Below, one piece after another: positions 25,041 to 38,200 of a stretch of DNA of 64,000 nt (position 1 is its first letter; the number at the start of each line of letters is the position of its first letter). The stretch spans positions 4,669,153 through 4,733,152 of the forward strand of contig CM043868.1 of the NCBI GenBank assembly GCA_023846275.1, given 5' to 3'. The notes below the pieces were generated by a model. The model was given only the letters and a program-made list of their open reading frames with translations, made no database searches and had not been told where the DNA came from. Source of the stretch: Vanilla planifolia. Its lineage: Eukaryota > Streptophyta > Magnoliopsida > Asparagales > Orchidaceae. The translations under genes and the position numbers were made by a program.

Positions 25041-27050
25041 GTTAATTTGTAATATGATAAAAAGAAATGAAGATAAAAATTAAAATGAGATACCAAAATT
25101 TTTAAGTGGTTCAATTAAAATTTAAATATACGTCTACCACCAACCGAAGTCGAGAAAAATGCCACTAACAAAATGTTGTAACTTGAGATTTTTTCTTACT
25201 GTTCACTCCCAACCTACTTGCTTTTTTGAGATTAATTATAACAAGCATTTGTAAGCTCAATCCTAACTTAGTTTTTTTTACGAGATCAAATTGAACTTAA
25301 GCTTTCACAAATACTAGGCTACCCAACCATAAAAAAAATAATACAGAAAAATGAAAAATTTTTGATAAAGTCATACAACTTCTTATCCTTGTTGATTAAT
25401 AGAATAATACATAATGGGTTTAAATTTAAGTAAAAAAGTGAGAAATAAAAAGTTTAGAAGTGCAAGTCTTTACTAAAAAAATTTGACAATTTGAGAATGA
25501 CAAGTCGTAATTACTACTAGTAGAACTTACGTCAGCAGAATATTGAGCAGCATTTTTTCGTGATCGTAAATATTGATTCACATTCATTAGTTATTTCATT
25601 CATAATATTTAGGTATTCATAGAAAAAGTTTGGTCATAACTATTAGAAAGTCAACTAAAAGCTATTTGAGAAGCTGTTGCCAAACTGCTTAAATAGCTTT
25701 CCAAATGGCTTACAATATTTTTTTTCAAAATGATTAATGCAACAACTAGAGAATCAACCATTTTGATGGATGGACAAGAGCTGTTGGATCCAATTAGAGA
25801 CGATACAAACTTTTAGATTTAATATTGAACAAGTAAATGAGTTATGGACACTATGATCAAGACCAATTTGATCTATGACATCTTATCATGTTGAATAAGA
25901 TATGGACCATTCAATTCAATAATGTTAAATTTAGAATAGATCATAGTCATAAGATTCAAATTGGATAATTACAAGTCGCATGATTCAAGGATAAGGCAAA
26001 ACAAATTCATCTGATAAGTTATGATGAGCTGTGGATATCATATCTAGGAATAAATCATATGAAATTGACTAAATCACTAATCACAATTAGATTAGAGAGA
26101 TCAAATGAATGGTGGGATGGATGATTATCATGCTTAATAAAAAAAGAGGTAAGCTCCAACATGTGATCAAGAAAATGCACTATCAGATGGTGTTGAGTGG
26201 TCCTAGTTTTGAAAATAGATGAGTAGTAAAGGAATAGCCCCACATTATTGAATAGAAAAACATTTTGAAATTTATAAGTGTTTGTACAGGTGTTATATTC
26301 GAGCTTAATTAGGGTTGGCTCCCTTATTGTGCAATCAAGATTTCATCACCTCGATGTACTCGATGCATACAGATTATTACGGATCCTACTCGACCAATAC
26401 GTACCTGTTTTGAGTGCATGCCCAGCTTGATTCTTTGCCTTACCCCTTCTAGTTCAGGAATTCCACCATTACAATGATTGGGTTCAACCTAATTTGGTTT
26501 CAACTATGTCATGACTTGAGGCTTGCTATTGCCCGCTTAAGCTTGCTCGGCCTAAGAGCTTTGCACTTAGGCACAAGCTGAGATGCGGCGGTAATTTTTT
26601 TAATTTTAATTATGAAAAATTATATAGAATTTATTTTTTTAATTTAATCAAGATTTAGTAACCAACCTAATATAAAATTTTATAAAGATATATAAATAAG
26701 ATTTAACCATAAAAAAGGTTATAAGATTAAAAAATAAAATCTTATGCATTTGCTAAATCAAGAAGATGATTGAATAATTTGATACTTGAATATGATTTGA
26801 AATAGATACAAGAGAAGAATATTTTAAAATCAATAAGCTGATATTCTATTTTATAGTAAAAAAATTTATCAAAGCTGATGCTTATATCTTTAATCCTTGA
26901 AACTTGCTAAACATCCCAAGGTGTTTTGAAGACTATTAATTTATCATTTTCAAAGGTTCATGACTTGTTTATTAAAAATTATACCTGATTGATATTGAAT
27001 AAGCCCATTAGAATAAAATATTAAATATTTATAGTTTGGCTCATTAAATA
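24900..27050. other. Non-coding interval between the Copia RT and integrase fragments
   Basis: In an intact Copia element the integrase and RT are much closer than the roughly 2.4 kb seen here, so this looks like inserted sequence. It holds a (TA)n run (25009-25040) and a GC-richer patch near 26.3-26.6 kb. I see no ORF and no clear terminal repeats. Confidence 0.35.
25009..25040. repeat. (TA)n microsatellite
   Basis: A run of alternating T and A preceded by a short gtatgtatat stretch, typical of AT-rich plant intergenic DNA. Confidence 0.9.
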
Positions 27051-27079
27051 CAAGGGTGACCTAACTATGGTTTATTAAA

Positions 27080-27560
27080 TATCACATGAATAATTTCTTT
27101 CACTAAATAAGTAATCTTGTTAAACATATTATAAGCTCTATTATCTAAGGAGTAACCCAAGAAAATTCCTTCATCTAACTTTGTATCAAATTTTTGTTAT
27201 TCTCTTTTTCCATTATTTAACGTATAACACTTACATCTAGAGACAAAGATATATAATTTTTACTTTCTTAGAATATAGCAACTCATATTAAGTTATATTT
27301 AAAAATAAGTCTTACAAAAACATTATTTAACACATAACATGCTATATTTATAACTTCATCTCAAAAAGATTTAGGAATACTACATTCACTAAGCATGCAC
27401 CTTGTCACGTCTAAACAGAACTAGTTTTTCCTTTCTACTACTTCATTTTGTTATAGAGTTCTAGCAAAAGAAAAAGTATATGTAATGTAATATTTGCTAC
27501 AATATTTAAGGGAGTATTCATTATTAAATTCACCTTCTTGATCACTTCCAATGCATATCA
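27080..27560 (-). mobile_element. Degenerate Copia integrase core
   Basis: On the minus strand I read NEVVERKN near 27450, then LDVTRCMLSE, IPKSF, INIACYVLNNV and an I-F-K-Y-N-L-I segment ending near 27290. Together with the later EFSWVTP and HVIFN pieces, this is the conserved end of a Copia integrase core and the linker after it. Several stops and the loss of W at expected positions show it is dead. It has the same orientation as the RT fragment to the left. Confidence 0.78.
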
Positions 27561-27899
27561 AGGATACTCTTGTTCATTCTATAGTTTAGTTATTAATGTT
27601 ACAAGCCTTTCAAATGCCTCTTTCTACTAAAAAATTGCACTCATGTGTATGTACTATAATCATCAACAATAAAAAATCATATTTTTAATGTCCTAAAATC
27701 CTATTAGGTGATATATCCTTTTTAACCATAAATGATGATATAGTTTTCTTACCTAACTAGCAAGGTTCATAGGTATGATCATCTTTCATTTTCAACCCAA
27801 GTAATCCTCTAATTTGATAGATCTTACAATCTTTTTGACAATAGAGGAGTTTGTATGACACAATTGTTTTATGCCAAAAATGTCTACTTATATCTAATA

Positions 27900-29350
27900 T
27901 AAAAATACCTTGACCACTTATCTTATTTTTAAAGTTTCTTATAATATCATATATGCATAATAATTATAATATAATCCAAAATATGATATGATTATTAAAT
28001 ATTTCAAATTATTTTAATTCTTAATAATCATTTATTAATCCTTAAATTCTTACTATATATTGTATTTGTATGACTCTTGATTATATAATATGATTAGCAA
28101 TGTTTTGCAACTCCAAAGATATTTAGTTAATTATACAATATGATCACTAAGATCATTTAGTACAATCCTTACTCTCCTTTAACCAACTCATACAATTCAA
28201 CATATGATTTATTATTCTTTATTGATCATATAATATGATCACTCACATGTACTTTATGATTTTCAGTCTCCTTCTAATCAACATTCTAACTTAGCCACAA
28301 TATATTATACTAGTATGATATACTCCATAATTTAGTATGATCTCTAGTTACATTACCTTTCTTAAGCTACTCAGCTCTTCTGTATAATATGATCTATGCT
28401 ACCATACATATAATTTATTCACTACTAAGCTTAACATATCTAAAACTGTCATGTTATATGATCACCAAACCATATATGTATGATGCTTTTACAAATTCTT
28501 GTATGCTTTATATCTAATAGATTCAATTCTTCACTCTAAACATAACATATTGTATAAGAAGAATTCACTTATCACCCTTGTATATTGAACCAACTAGTCA
28601 GTATATTCCTATTTAACCACTAAATGATCGTATAATATGATTTACTAATCATATTAGTATGATCCATACTTTATCATTTGTACAACTCTTTAAAAGAATA
28701 ATATTATTTATTCAAACTATGCCAACTTAAATAAATCATACCAGTACATTCATACTCATTATATGTGTGCAATAATACTACATAACTAGCTTACTAATTT
28801 TTACACCCATCATATTATACGATTGAGGTTAGCGTATAGTATGATTGGTTCAAAGATGTATATCACCCCTTAATCAGACATGCATAACTTTGTGTCTTGG
28901 TTATTTAACATTGATCATATAAGTATGATTTATACTATCATTATACCATGATTTGAAATAGCAACACTCTCTTTGTCTTTAACCTGTCAATTTTGATCAA
29001 AACGTCTTCATAAATACTCTAAATCATTTCAATATCACTTTTAACTCAATTACAACTTAACCATACCTTTATTTGCATAAAATTGGAATGAATTTCATAA
29101 TAAATCAATCTTAGTACTAACCTCATCTTATTAGTTGTTACTCCCTATTCCTTTTAGTTTTCTCTTATTACAATCCTTTGCTTATTCTAGTTGATTCCAA
29201 ACCTTTCTCTTAGTTACAACTACACATTCTAATTTCTTTTTTTTATTAATCTTCCTCTCCTTCCTTTATAGCTTATTCTCAAATTGAGCTCTCTCTTCTA
29301 ACCAACTTTCAAACACCTTTCTTCGCTCTCCATTTCTATTTATATCCTTC
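27900..29350. repeat. AT-rich tract with a recurring TATGAT word
   Basis: Variants of TATAATATGATC, AGTATGAT and ATATGATCACT recur many times between 27950 and 28930 at irregular spacing. No single period is obvious. After 28980 the tract becomes a CT-rich plus strand without a gene. It may be the decayed subrepeat part of an LTR. Confidence 0.5.
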
Positions 29351-30152
29351 AACTTTCTTATCATCACAACCTATTAAGTCTAAGAATTTAATTCAAACCA
29401 ATCACCTATGATGGTTAGAGCTTAAATTAAAAAAATAGAAATATATCTCTAGTCATTTAAACAAATTATATTTATATACTTTTCTTTACAAAAGAATAGA
29501 TAATTATCTAAACTTCTAAAAATTATCGAGTCAATATTGTCAGATTTCTCTTAAAAAAATTTCTAATGTTATGTTAAAAAACTTTTAAATATATTTGAAA
29601 TATGCTTCTTGAGATTATAATAATTTAATATTCTTATATGATAATATCTTTTTTTAAAAAATTATCTTTATTTTTTTAAAATATATATAAGCATAATCAC
29701 ACTATCATAATCTTAAGGTTTATAATAATTTAAGCATGATAAAATTATGGGTTATTATCTATTTGATGACAATAAAACTATTCTTTTATTAAGTTAATAT
29801 TTTTTCCTAAAGTATTTCAAATTATTCATATTAGGATTATCCAAATGAACTAATTACAGAACTTGATCTTAACTCAAAGGTTTTAATGGTGATGTTTGAT
29901 GAGAATGTAACTGACATTAAATAAAAATCTTGAGTAAACTTGAAGAAGTTACTTTTTATAGCCATATTTCTTTGATTTTAGAATATAAGGCCACTCATTT
30001 AAGTTAGCTTAAGACATAAATTTACTTATAATTAATAATTTATAAAATTGTCTCATTTAAAACTAAAAATGATAAATTGCATTTATAAAGTATGCTCAAA
30101 ATATCAGAATGAAGAATCTTAAAGTATACAAATCACATATATCATATGACAC

Positions 30153-32181
30153 TGTAACATCCTTACTTTCTCTTTATTTTTTTTCTTGAACGAGCTCTTT
30201 GAGACGAGTCTAACTGTGTTTAGTTTGAAATTTTTGGAGTAATAAGGAATAAATTATGAATTTTTAAATATTGGAATATATTTGTAATTTTGTAAATGTC
30301 AGCATTGTTCAATTCATTTTGGCGGAAGGTACATTTGTAAATTTAAAGTTATTGGCTGTGCTGGGTATATATAAGAATTTCGATGCAGGTTTATTTCTCC
30401 GTGCGGAGGATATATGTGTAAATAAAAAATTGGGAAGGGGTGATATGCAAAATGCGGTTCACGAACCTTCGAGCAAGTTGGTTTCGACTGCAGTTATAAA
30501 AGCCGAAGTAGGGTGCATTTGAAAAGCACTTCTGCGAATACCGACTGCGAGAAATGGGTTGTCGGAGCATGCGGAGTGCGAGGATTTCTGTGATGGTTGA
30601 CAAGGATTTTTGTAAGGCATTCTGGGAGTGTGCGAGAGTTCCAGCAGCCGCCATGTAGAGTTCCGGCACGCGAACAATGACAGTCAGCAAGATTTTTGTG
30701 AGATAAGGTAAGAAAAATGCTATTTTTTGCTTCGTCAGGGTTGTGTAAGGTTTTTCGATGAGCGGCAGAGACTTAGAGGATGGAAGCTAAGCCAGATTTG
30801 ATCAATTCAGTGTGTGAACCGGCCGGTCAAGTGCTGGTGAACTGTTTCGATTCCATTGGACCGGAGAGAGATGTGCAGGAACCGGTCCAGGCCTTGGACA
30901 GGGACGCGCTGCTGAAACGGGTACACTGGCACCGGCGGTCCAGCGCCAACGGAAGCCAAGAGCCAAATTAAGGATTGGGAATTTTAAAAAACGCGTTTTG
31001 GAAAGCTGTTTGGGAAAGCTTTTAGAAAGCAAGATTTTTTGCTGTTTGGGAAAGCTTTTAGAAAGCAAATTTTTTTAACCGTTTGGGAACAACTTTTAGA
31101 AAGCAACTTTTGGCTAATAAGCATATTTTAACTTGATTATGTTTGCATTATGGGCTTGTAGGACATCTCGAAGAATAAAAAGTGGGCAAGAAAATTTGAT
31201 ACAATAAATCCAGGTAGATAAATTCCTAGCCCTATGATGTAACATATTATAATGTATTTTTATATACTTTTCTTATTGTCATAATACTTTGATTGTTGCA
31301 TATGTTACACATTAATATTATTACATATGATAAAGAAAGAAATAATATGATACAATATATTAAAATAAAAAGGAAAGAAACAATATGGAATGAAAGGTCT
31401 TTTAATATGACAAAATTAACTCGATTGATGTTTGGAAATGACAAATATAAAAATGGGATTCCCAGAGAACATTATCCTCACCACTAGGCTCAACATGTGT
31501 TGCAGGTTATTGATCTTTAGATTAGATATCTGCCTAGTGTTATATGTTACGTGCTATGACTCCATGATCATTTACACCAGGCTTAGCATGTGTTGCAGGG
31601 TGTCGATCTTCGGATCAGATATCCGCCTAATGTTATGTGTTTGGTTGGAAGCCAGCTGGAGTTCATTTATGGATGATGATTGGATCCAGAGGATAATGCG
31701 TCAAAGGGAATTGGGCCCGATGATAACACACTATACAAGGAACTGACATTTCTTTTGGTTTTTTATTTGGCATTATATATGACATCTGGTATGGTTTTAG
31801 CTTGATGCATATGATTCATTTTTGCTGTTGATATCTCTTTGTCATACTTGGTTAGTTATTATGATTTATCTACTAAGATTTATAAAATCTCATTTAGTGC
31901 TTACATCATAGGTCCTACAACCACTACACCGAGAGATGGGAATGATGCTACTATAGAAGAGCACTTGTCTCGAGATGTGTGAGAGAGGGGGAGGTTTTGG
32001 TGTGATTAAAGATTAAAAAAAACATGTTCTTGTTTATATACTTTGGATTTTGGAGTTGGTGTTGTCTCATCGTCAGGTTCCCACCTTAGGTTTGTCATTT
32101 GTCCTCATTAGATGTTGTATCTCGTGACTCTGATGTTAATTTTGTTATATAGTGGTATTTGATGTAGGTGGGGGCTTGACA
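30153..32181 (+). mobile_element. Solo LTR (about 2.0 kb), plus orientation
   Basis: The element begins TGTAACATCC and ends GGGGGCTTGACA, and is flanked by the direct 5-bp duplication GACAC (30148-30152 and 32182-32186). TG...CA ends with a 5-bp target duplication and no internal coding region are the mark of a solo LTR, formed by recombination between the two LTRs of a full element. A second family member lies inverted at 33136-35072. The part near 30.5-31.0 kb is GC-richer. Two diverged copies of a roughly 100-bp unit lie at about 31485-31640. Start and end sequences resemble those of the chromovirus LTR at 53.2-57.2 kb, so a Ty3/gypsy origin is likely. Confidence 0.88.
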
Positions 32182-33135
32182 GACACATTGGCTTTAACAT
32201 GCAATATGTTATCCCTCATGTATAATATGTTTAGTTCAATATAATAACTTGTAAGTTTATAGTACAATATGCTAAGTAAAAAATATTTTTAAAGCTTTTC
32301 TTACAATCTGTTATACTAAACATATAATAATTTAGTTCAAATTGCTTCATATAATGGGAGAACAAATAATGCTTTAAGTGCTTAACACGAACATGAGATT
32401 TTCATATAGCACGTTAATATTTAATGTATAATATATTTAGTTCATTTGGGGTGTGAGTATCATAAAGTGAGTTAAAACTTAGGAGTTTGCATAGTGCATT
32501 GTTATTTAACATATGACATTTTTAGTACAAATTGACTTCTAATATCATAATTTTTGGAATATATGATATATTTTTGTTCATTTTTCATAGGTATATAAAA
32601 TACCTCTAAACTTGAAAGAAAACAATGATCAATTGCTAATCTTTTAGAAGCATTTTATACTTGAATATCTTTATATTCATCAAGATTTGGTTAAAAGGAG
32701 AGTAAGGCTACAAAAATCATAAAGATCCTTTATCTCTCTTCGAGTCTTCTTTAAACTATTTTATTGTACTAACTTAAAAATTATTTTTATATTACTTTAA
32801 CATCTATTTAATGTGTCTTTTGACATTATTATTATGTTAAAGGATATTGTATTTAAAAACTTCTATATTATATCTTTGTTAGCATTGTTGAGACTTTATA
32901 TTTAATCTTTTATTAGTCTTTTGGCCACTTTATAATATCTTTTGACCAAATAAGTAAAAAATCTTTTGACATAATATTGTAAGATCTTCAAAATATAAAA
33001 TAATATTTTCTAAATAATAAGTAATTACATTTTATTCACATAATATTATTATAAAAATATCATTACACAAGCAAAATTTAGGATTATTATATTAAGAGTA
33101 ATAAAAATAAAAAACTAAAATGCATTGATTCTTCT

Positions 33136-35072
33136 TGTCAAGCCCCCACCTAAACCAGTACCATTAGATCACAAAATGAACATCAGAGTCGCGAGATATA
33201 GTATCTAAGTGAGGACAAATAAACAAAACCTAAGGTAGGGACCCGACGGTAAGACAAACACTGACTCAAAATCCAAAGTATATATATAAAGACATATTTT
33301 TAAACATTTAATCACACCAAAACTTTCCCTCTCACACATCTCTTGGAAATGACTCTTCTGTAGTAGCACCATTCCTATCTCTCGGTGCAGTGGTTTCATG
33401 ACCTGTGATGTAAGCATTAAATGAGATTTTACATATCTCAGTAGATAAATCCACATAGTTAACCAAGTAAATAAAAAAAGGCATAACAAAATACCATGAA
33501 CAGTAAAGATGAATCATATGCATCAAGCTAAAACTATACCATATGTTATATATATAAAGTAATGCCAAATGAAAACCATAAAGAAATACCAGTTCCTTAT
33601 ATAGTGTGTTATTATCGGGCTTAATTCCCTTTGATGCATTATCCTCTGGATCCAATCATCATCATGACCTCCAGCCAGCATCCAACCAAGCACATAACAC
33701 TAGGCAGATATCTGATCCGAAGATTGACACCTTGCGATTCAACACGCTGAGCCTAGTGCCACCAGGCAGGTATGGTACCATACTCCTACAATGCAACACG
33801 CTGAGCCTGGTGTAAATCATCATGGAGTCATAACGCATAACACTAGGCAGATATTTGATCCGAAGATCGATACCCTACGATCCCACAAGCTGAGCCTAGT
33901 GGTGAGGATAATGTTCTCTGGGAATCCATTTTTTACTACCATTTCCAATCATAATTCCAAACAATTATGTCATATCAAAAGACCTTATTTCCATATTGTT
34001 TCTTTCTTTTGATTTCATTATCATATCATGTTATTTCTTCTTTTTCAGTTTTCATGCAAATGCATAAGTAATCTATACCATAATATTTCTTTTTTTATGT
34101 CATAAACATATGCAACAATCAAAATTCTATAACAGTAAGAAAAGCATGTAAAAACATAATATTGTGTTACATCACAGAGTTAGGAATTTATCTACCTGGA
34201 TTTGTTGTACCAAATTTTCTTGTCCACTTCTAATTGTCTTGATGTCCTACAAGGCCATGGTCACAAATTAAAATATGTTTATTAACCAAAAGTACTTTCT
34301 GAAAAGCTTTCCCAAACAAAACCCCCAAAATAAATCCCAAAATCAGCTTACGAGGGCACTGAACCGCCCGTGCTCGACGCTGGACAGTGCTCGCTCGGCG
34401 CTGGACCGCGCCCCCTCGACGCGCTGGACGACGTGCACTCGGCACGCTGGACCGCCGATGCTCGGCAGCCCGGTTCAGCAGCGTACCTAATCCAAAGGCA
34501 TGGACAAGTTTTTTCGCTCTCTCTCTCTCTCATGTACGTCCGACGAAACCGAAATATTTCGTCGGCGAACTCAAAATTTCTTGCGTCTCTCGCCGGCCAA
34601 TTGACCGCCACTCACCGGAAAAACTTATACAACCCAATGACAAAGCAAACAAAATTCTCACCTTCGTCGGCCATCGCTGTTGCTTGCTGGAAATCATGAA
34701 AATTCCTCGCCGCCGTGCCTCACCGTCGTGCCTTGCCACCGTGTTCATAAAAGTGCGTTTGAAACGCACATGGCTTGGGTTTTATAATGCAGTCAGAACC
34801 GACTTGCCATGAATCACATTTTTCAGAAAACCCCTTCTAAATTTGGTATTTACAAATATATCCTCCACCAAATCGAATTTGAACTAAGCCAATATTTAAA
34901 AATCACAAATCTATCCTCAACGTTACAAATTTATCCCAAATCTTTAAAAATTCATGATTTATTTATTAGAGCTCCAAAAATTACAAATTAAACATCTTTG
35001 GATTCATCTCAAAAAGCTATTTCTTTTAAAAAAAATAAAATAAATAAAATAAAGAAAACTAGGACTGTTACA
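33136..35072 (-). mobile_element. Solo LTR (about 1.9 kb), minus orientation
   Basis: On the minus strand it begins TGTAACAGTCC and ends GGGGGCTTGACA, and is flanked by the direct 5-bp duplication CTTCT (33131-33135 and 35073-35077). It aligns along its whole length with the element at 30153-32181 in reverse. Shared landmarks are the ends, ccaggtagataaatt, cctcaccactaggct-like and atagtgtgtta. The GC-rich block at 34360-34470 has four CGCTGGAC words (34378, 34399, 34422, 34445) about 22 bp apart that the other copy lacks. Short open frames here are not genes. Confidence 0.88.
34378..34452. repeat. 22-bp GC-rich subrepeat in the solo LTR
   Basis: The word CGCTGGAC recurs at 34378, 34399, 34422 and 34445, with variable GC-rich sequence between. 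The sister LTR at 30.15-32.18 kb has only one comparable site (ggtccagcg near 30937). Copy number in this block therefore changed between family members. Confidence 0.75.
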
Positions 35073-35221
35073 CTTCTTTTCAATAATTATCACGATGAGG
35101 TCCTAAGGGTGTGAATGCTTAACATTAATTTGATTGTTGGCCTTTTGTGACAAAAACCATCAATGTCATTGACTCTTCTCTTTAATCCTCCTTGTTATCA
35201 TATACCTTCATCCCATTTTCT

Positions 35222-35240
35222 TATTTTTATTTTTTTTTGA
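35222..35240. repeat. A-rich 3' tail of the LINE
   Basis: T-rich on the plus strand (tatttttatttttttttt-like), directly after the 3' end of ORF2 and its short 3' untranslated part on the minus strand. This is the expected mark of target-primed reverse transcription. Confidence 0.75.
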
Positions 35241-35298
35241 AAGGGATATATCATTATATCAAAAGTGGCAATGCCACACAGGTTTTACAGTAAGATCC

Positions 35299-38200
35299 TC
35301 AAGGGGGATCAAACAAAAAATCAGATAGCATAAGTTTGAGGAGAGGCTGAGGAAGAGATCCCCCAGGAACCCAAACAAACTCATGAAGACAAGCATCACG
35401 AGCAAACCAGTCAGTCGGCCTGTTCCCCTCCCTGAGGATGTGAGAAAACCAGAGAGCCTCCATATCCCTAACATACTGAAGAGTAATATCTAACACGCCC
35501 TCCCCATTGGGGTTGTTAACCATATCCCGGGCCACCTGAAGTGCCATCATCGAATCAGACTAGATCTCCACGGCGCGATACTGGGGAAGGGATCCCCTAA
35601 GAAGGTCGAATGCCAAAAGAATGGCCTGGACCTCCATCATGTTAGCTGCCACTGAGAACATCCTCTTGCCCGCCACTATAAGAGGTCTACTAAGCAATCT
35701 CTCACAACAACACCAAGTCCAGCTATGGAGTCGCCAACCGCCGCATCACAATTGACTTTAATCCATCCTGTTGGGGGGGGGGAAGCCAGCCATGCGTAAC
35801 AAGCAAATCCGAAGATCTGCCAGGATTCTCGCTGGACAGAGATGAATAGACGAGATGCCTCCTGAGAGCCGTGCTTACCTCGAACCTGATCGTCCGTGAT
35901 AACGAGCAGGGTGTGGGCACGTTGCAGTTGTGTTTGAACGCATTTCTCCTCAACCATATGTAGTACATAGTAGTGGCAAGCATTGCCACGTGATGCACCC
36001 CGACACTGCACTGCGCAGCAGGAGACCCCATAAGCTGGAAAAATCTGTCCAAAATTCTGAAGCCGGACGCCGTGCCTGTGGGCCAGCCCAGCTCCAGCAG
36101 CACGTGCCGTGCATGGCTGGTAGCTCACATATCACGGGCACGCGGGCAGTCCCACAGCGCGTGCTGTAGGGACTCTACCTCCATGCAACCAAAGGAACAC
36201 AAGAAATCCTGACCGATTCCCCGGCGAGACATCCACGTCGTCGTAGGCAGAAAATTGCCGGTAGCCTACCAAAGGAAAACTCGGACCCTCGGAAGCACCT
36301 TTAATTTCCAGATTCTCCCCATGATCTCATCAGGGCGCCGGCCACCACCCCTTGCGGAAGACCAGTCGCTGCACTTGATATGCGCGTAGATCCGGCCACT
36401 ATGGGCCTTTGCCATCTCGGTGTGTGTTTGGAGCAAGATGTCCTGGACAGAATCCCGAGCGTGCGGAAGATGCAAAATTCTGTCAATGAGCTCCTCGCCC
36501 GCCCAGTTGGAGATCGCCTCGCCATCCCAGCCGCCGTCGGCCCTGATGCACTCGGCAACACTTTCAGGCCAGCGGACGAGCATATTAATGAACGTAGGCC
36601 AGCAGCTAATAGGGAGGACGTCGAGCCAATTATCCTCTGCAAACCTCACCCTCCGGCCGTCGCCAATGCACCACACAAAGTACGAAATCGGTGGCATAGC
36701 TTCCACGATCATCTTGCACACAGCAGAGGCCTTCCGGGGTGCCTTCATCAGCAAGTCGTTGAACCCATACTTCCTCCTCATGATGTCTCCCCATAAGCCC
36801 GCATCGACGACCGAGGATACGCATACAGTTCCCCATTTGCAAGGCCTAGTGCCAAATTCGAAGATCCCTAAGACCAAGCCCTCCAGCCGCCCTCGGCATA
36901 GTCATACAGTCCCAAGACGCATAGTGCAGCGCCTGCGCATTACTCGAGCCACCCCAGAGGAATTGTCTTATGCGTCGTTCAATGTCAGCAATAATCCCCG
37001 CCGGCACCATACAGTGCTGCAAGATATGGTTGGGGATGACGCACAAAACAAAGGACGCCAGCGCTACCCTGCCCGCAAGCGACAACACCCGGGCGCGCCA
37101 GCTAATCACCGTGGTGTCGATCCTTTGGACGAGGAGACTCAGATCATGTTTGGTCAGACGCCGCGCAGTAATTGGAACCCCCAGATACGACAGGGTCCTA
37201 CCAAGCTCCATGCCAAGCTTCCGGGAAATGAGGCGAGACTTCTTCTTACTGAATTTCTAGCTGAAGTAAACGTTGGACGTGGAGAAGTTAACCTTCAAGC
37301 CAGCACTGTCCCCGAAGGCCCGCAGAATGCAACGAACGGTGCTCGCAGCCTCCCTTGATGCAGGAGCAAACATCAACACATCATCCGCAAACAGGAGGTG
37401 GGAAACCCGCGGCGCGTGCATCTCTGGTCTAAACCCAAGCAACTGCCGGGATTCATATTCCTGCATCAGGCACGACAGATACTCCATGGCCATAAAAAAG
37501 AGGAAGAGGGAAAGTGGGCAGCCCTGCTGGAGGCCCCGACGCGTCGTCACCCAAGGAAGCCGCGTTCCATTAATAAGAACAGCAAACCTTGGACCAGAAA
37601 TACACGCTATGATCCACTCGCACCAAATAGCAGGGAAACGCATTGCCTTCATAACCTCGAGCAGAAAGTCCCATCGAACCCTATCATAGGCTTGCTCCAT
37701 GTCGACTTTCACTGCCATGAGGCCGGAGGCAGCGGTACAGGAGCGCATCCTCGTTGCCATTTCCTGGGCTATGTTAATGTTATCCGAGATGCTCCTCTCG
37801 GGGACAAAAGCGACCTGTTCCTGCGAAATAAGACTAGGCAGCAGCATTTTCAATCTGCCAACAAGAATTCGAGCCACCAATTTATAGATTGTATTGCATA
37901 AGCTGATCGGTCGGAAATGCTCCGGCCGGCAAGCGCCATGTTTCTTTGGAATAAAGACTACAAGGGTGTCCTTCCAGCCCTCCGGCAATCTGCGCTCCTC
38001 GAAGAAAGCAAAAACAACATTAATAATATCCCGTTGCGTAATGTTCCAATAGCCATTAACGAAGTCCATTGTGATTCTGTCAATTCCCGGGGCACGATTC
38101 CTTTTGATACCCCTCATAGCCACCAAGATTTCGTCTTCCGTAATCCTGCAGCAAAGGCTAGAGCCCAACTCATCGCTAATGGATCCCGGAAGCGAGGTGA

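Larger units (their letters stand above)
29740..35220 (+). mobile_element. Old LTR-like sequence interrupted by two solo LTRs
   Basis: Three pieces seem to be one older sequence: 29740-30152, 32182-33135 and 35073-35220. The middle piece starts with a TATTTAACATATGACA/TATAATATGTTTAGTTC subrepeat region, has a tatataaaata box at 32591-32601, and continues into a tract shared with 3.5-3.8 kb. The pieces are separated by two insertions that each left a 5-bp duplication, which shows the interruption directly. Assignment to a Copia (SIRE/Maximus-like) LTR is an inference from layout only. Confidence 0.5.

Noticed and set aside
34230..34812. Several overlapping Arg/Ala-rich frames of 70-140 codons on both strands
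   Set aside because: They all fall in the GC-rich block of a solo LTR with a clear target-site duplication. Frames on both strands at once reflect base composition, not a gene.
30153..35072. A single foldback transposon with 2-kb terminal inverted repeats
   Set aside because: Each arm has its own TG...CA ends and its own different 5-bp target duplication (GACAC and CTTCT), so they are two independent solo LTR insertions.
36420..37358. 312-codon open frame on the plus strand
   Set aside because: It is antisense to the LINE reverse transcriptase and zf-RVT region; GC-rich coding DNA often leaves long open frames on the other strand. It has no domain similarity.
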